Positions 5,340-6,107 of a DNA stretch of 6,107 nucleotides are shown here, piece after piece. Position numbers and translations under genes: made by a program. Under the pieces are notes generated by a model. The model was not told where the DNA came from. It worked only from the letters and a program-made list of their open reading frames with translations, and made no database searches. The stretch is taken from positions 1-6,107 of the forward strand of contig JAFAGL010000121.1 of the NCBI GenBank assembly GCA_023422735.1. The letters are read 5' to 3'. Position 1 is the first letter of the stretch. Each line of letters begins with the position of its first letter. Source of the DNA: Pseudomonadota bacterium (GTDB taxonomy: Bacteria > Pseudomonadota > Alphaproteobacteria > Rhizobiales > Rhizobiaceae).

Positions 5340-6107
5340 TCACCGCCCAATCAGTTCAAACCACTGGTCTTCTGAGATCACCCGAACCCCGAGCTTATTG
5401 GCATTATCAAGCTTGGAGCCGGCACCGGGTCCGGCAATCACGAGATCGGTTTTTTTCGAGACCGAGCCCGAAACTTTGGCACCCAGTTCCTCTGCCATCT
5501 CCTTGGCTTCGTCGCGTGACATGCGTTCCAACGAGCCCGTGAACACAAGTGTTTGCCCGGCGACGGGAGAAGAGGAAGGCACTTTTGCACGGCTGTTGTG
5601 TGTAGTGACGCCAACCTTCAGCAAGGCGTCCACGGCGCGTTGATTATGCTCCTCTTCAAAGAAATGGATCAGCGAGAGTGTTGCAACGGTTCCAATATCG
5701 GAATCCCGGGAGAGGTCGAGATAGGCTTGGCCGGGGCGTCCCTGTGCAGCGTCCATAATCGCCTGCCGAATAACGGCATCGTCGCCGAAGCGCTCGCGCA
5801 GCGCCACGCGCTGATTAGCCTTCAATGCCAAGCCGCTGTCCTTTGTCGGCGACCAGCTCGTGTCTGCCAGTTTAGTGTCTTCGGTCTGCATCATGCGATC
5901 GAAGGTTTTTTCGCCGATGCCCTGCAAAGCATTCAGTTCTGCCCAAGCTTCGCTCGGCTGATGCGCGCTTGCCGCTGCAGCGCCCTTTAGAAGGCTGGGA
6001 ACATCGTCAAAATGTCGTGCCAGCGCCTTTGCGGTTGTTTCCCCGATTTCCGGGATGCCGAGCGCAAAGATGAATCGGTCGAGCGCGACATGACGGCGAT
6101 TATTTAT
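5340..6107 (-). CDS. ligA: NAD-dependent DNA ligase LigA, C-terminal 255 residues (truncated by window edge)
   Basis: The frame is open from the right edge to TGA at 5342-5340; the methionine start that could be called at 5927 is an internal TTG codon, not a true start. The visible part begins INNRRHVALDRFIFALGIPEIGETTA, matching the helix-hairpin-helix region of LigA (E. coli RFLYALGIREVGEATA). It continues through a further hairpin-like NALQGIGEKTF (about 57-68), a long linker, then SDIGTVATLSLIHFFEEEHN (135-155). It ends in a BRCT domain (about 181-255) with VFTGSLERMSRDEAK and GAKVSGSVSKKTDLVIAGPGAGSKL. LigA seals nicks in replication and repair; the hairpins bind the DNA minor groove. 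Compared with E. coli LigA there are about 80 extra residues between the two hairpin motifs. The adenylation and OB domains lie outside the window. Confidence 0.94.
   Translation of the reverse strand: MNNRRHVALDRFIFALGIPEIGETTAKALARHFDDVPSLLKGAAAASAHQPSEAWAELNALQGIGEKTFDRMMQTEDTKLADTSWSPTKDSGLALKANQRVALRERFGDDAVIRQAIMDAAQGRPGQAYLDLSRDSDIGTVATLSLIHFFEEEHNQRAVDALLKVGVTTHNSRAKVPSSSPVAGQTLVFTGSLERMSRDEAKEMAEELGAKVSGSVSKKTDLVIAGPGAGSKLDNANKLGVRVISEDQWFELIGR

Noticed and set aside
5553..5990. 145-codon plus-strand frame
   Set aside because: It is antisense to ligA, whose frame is conserved throughout.
1..6107. Mobile element, CRISPR array, tRNA or defence/toxin system
   Set aside because: I looked for direct-repeat arrays, insertion-sequence ends, cloverleaf-like sequence and transposase or nuclease motifs and saw none. 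The genes are ordinary chromosomal ones.

Overview
The window looks like a chromosomal housekeeping stretch from an alphaproteobacterium of the order Rhizobiales, most likely a Brucella/Ochrobactrum-like lineage. This is a judgement from the flavour of the proteins (rhizobial-type PrmA, a roughly 608-residue aminopeptidase P, a CreA-family protein with an Ala-rich signal peptide) and from moderate GC. No rRNA or other marker is present to fix the taxon. I see no mobile element, CRISPR array, tRNA or phage gene.

Layout from left to right. (1) The left edge holds the 5' part of a minus-strand creA-like gene for a secreted protein. (2) A 139-bp divergent gap follows, then a plus-strand cluster: a 50-residue membrane micro-protein, a SCO1/SenC copper chaperone for cytochrome oxidase, and prmA (ribosomal protein L11 methyltransferase), with stop and start codons of the last two overlapping. 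(3) A hairpin terminator at 1987-2008 serves prmA and a convergent 54-codon minus-strand gene. (4) A 179-bp divergent region between that small gene and the aminopeptidase P gene is unusually rich in inverted repeats. (5) The three-domain Xaa-Pro aminopeptidase occupies 2373-4199. (6) A minus-strand block follows: azlD, azlC (overlapping by ATGA) and, upstream of them on the same strand, the 3' part of ligA (NAD-dependent DNA ligase), which runs off the right edge.

Functionally, SCO1 with the small membrane protein points to respiratory-chain assembly, PrmA to ribosome modification, aminopeptidase P to turnover of proline-containing peptides, and AzlCD to branched-chain amino-acid export. These look like neighbouring but separate functions, not one pathway. 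I did not find convincing evidence of a new multi-gene system. The points most worth a second look are the repeat-dense regulatory region at 2194-2372 with its small gene, an internal insertion of roughly 80 residues in LigA compared with the E. coli enzyme, and the directly abutting aminopeptidase/azlD 3' ends, where each gene carries a hairpin that may end the other's transcript.
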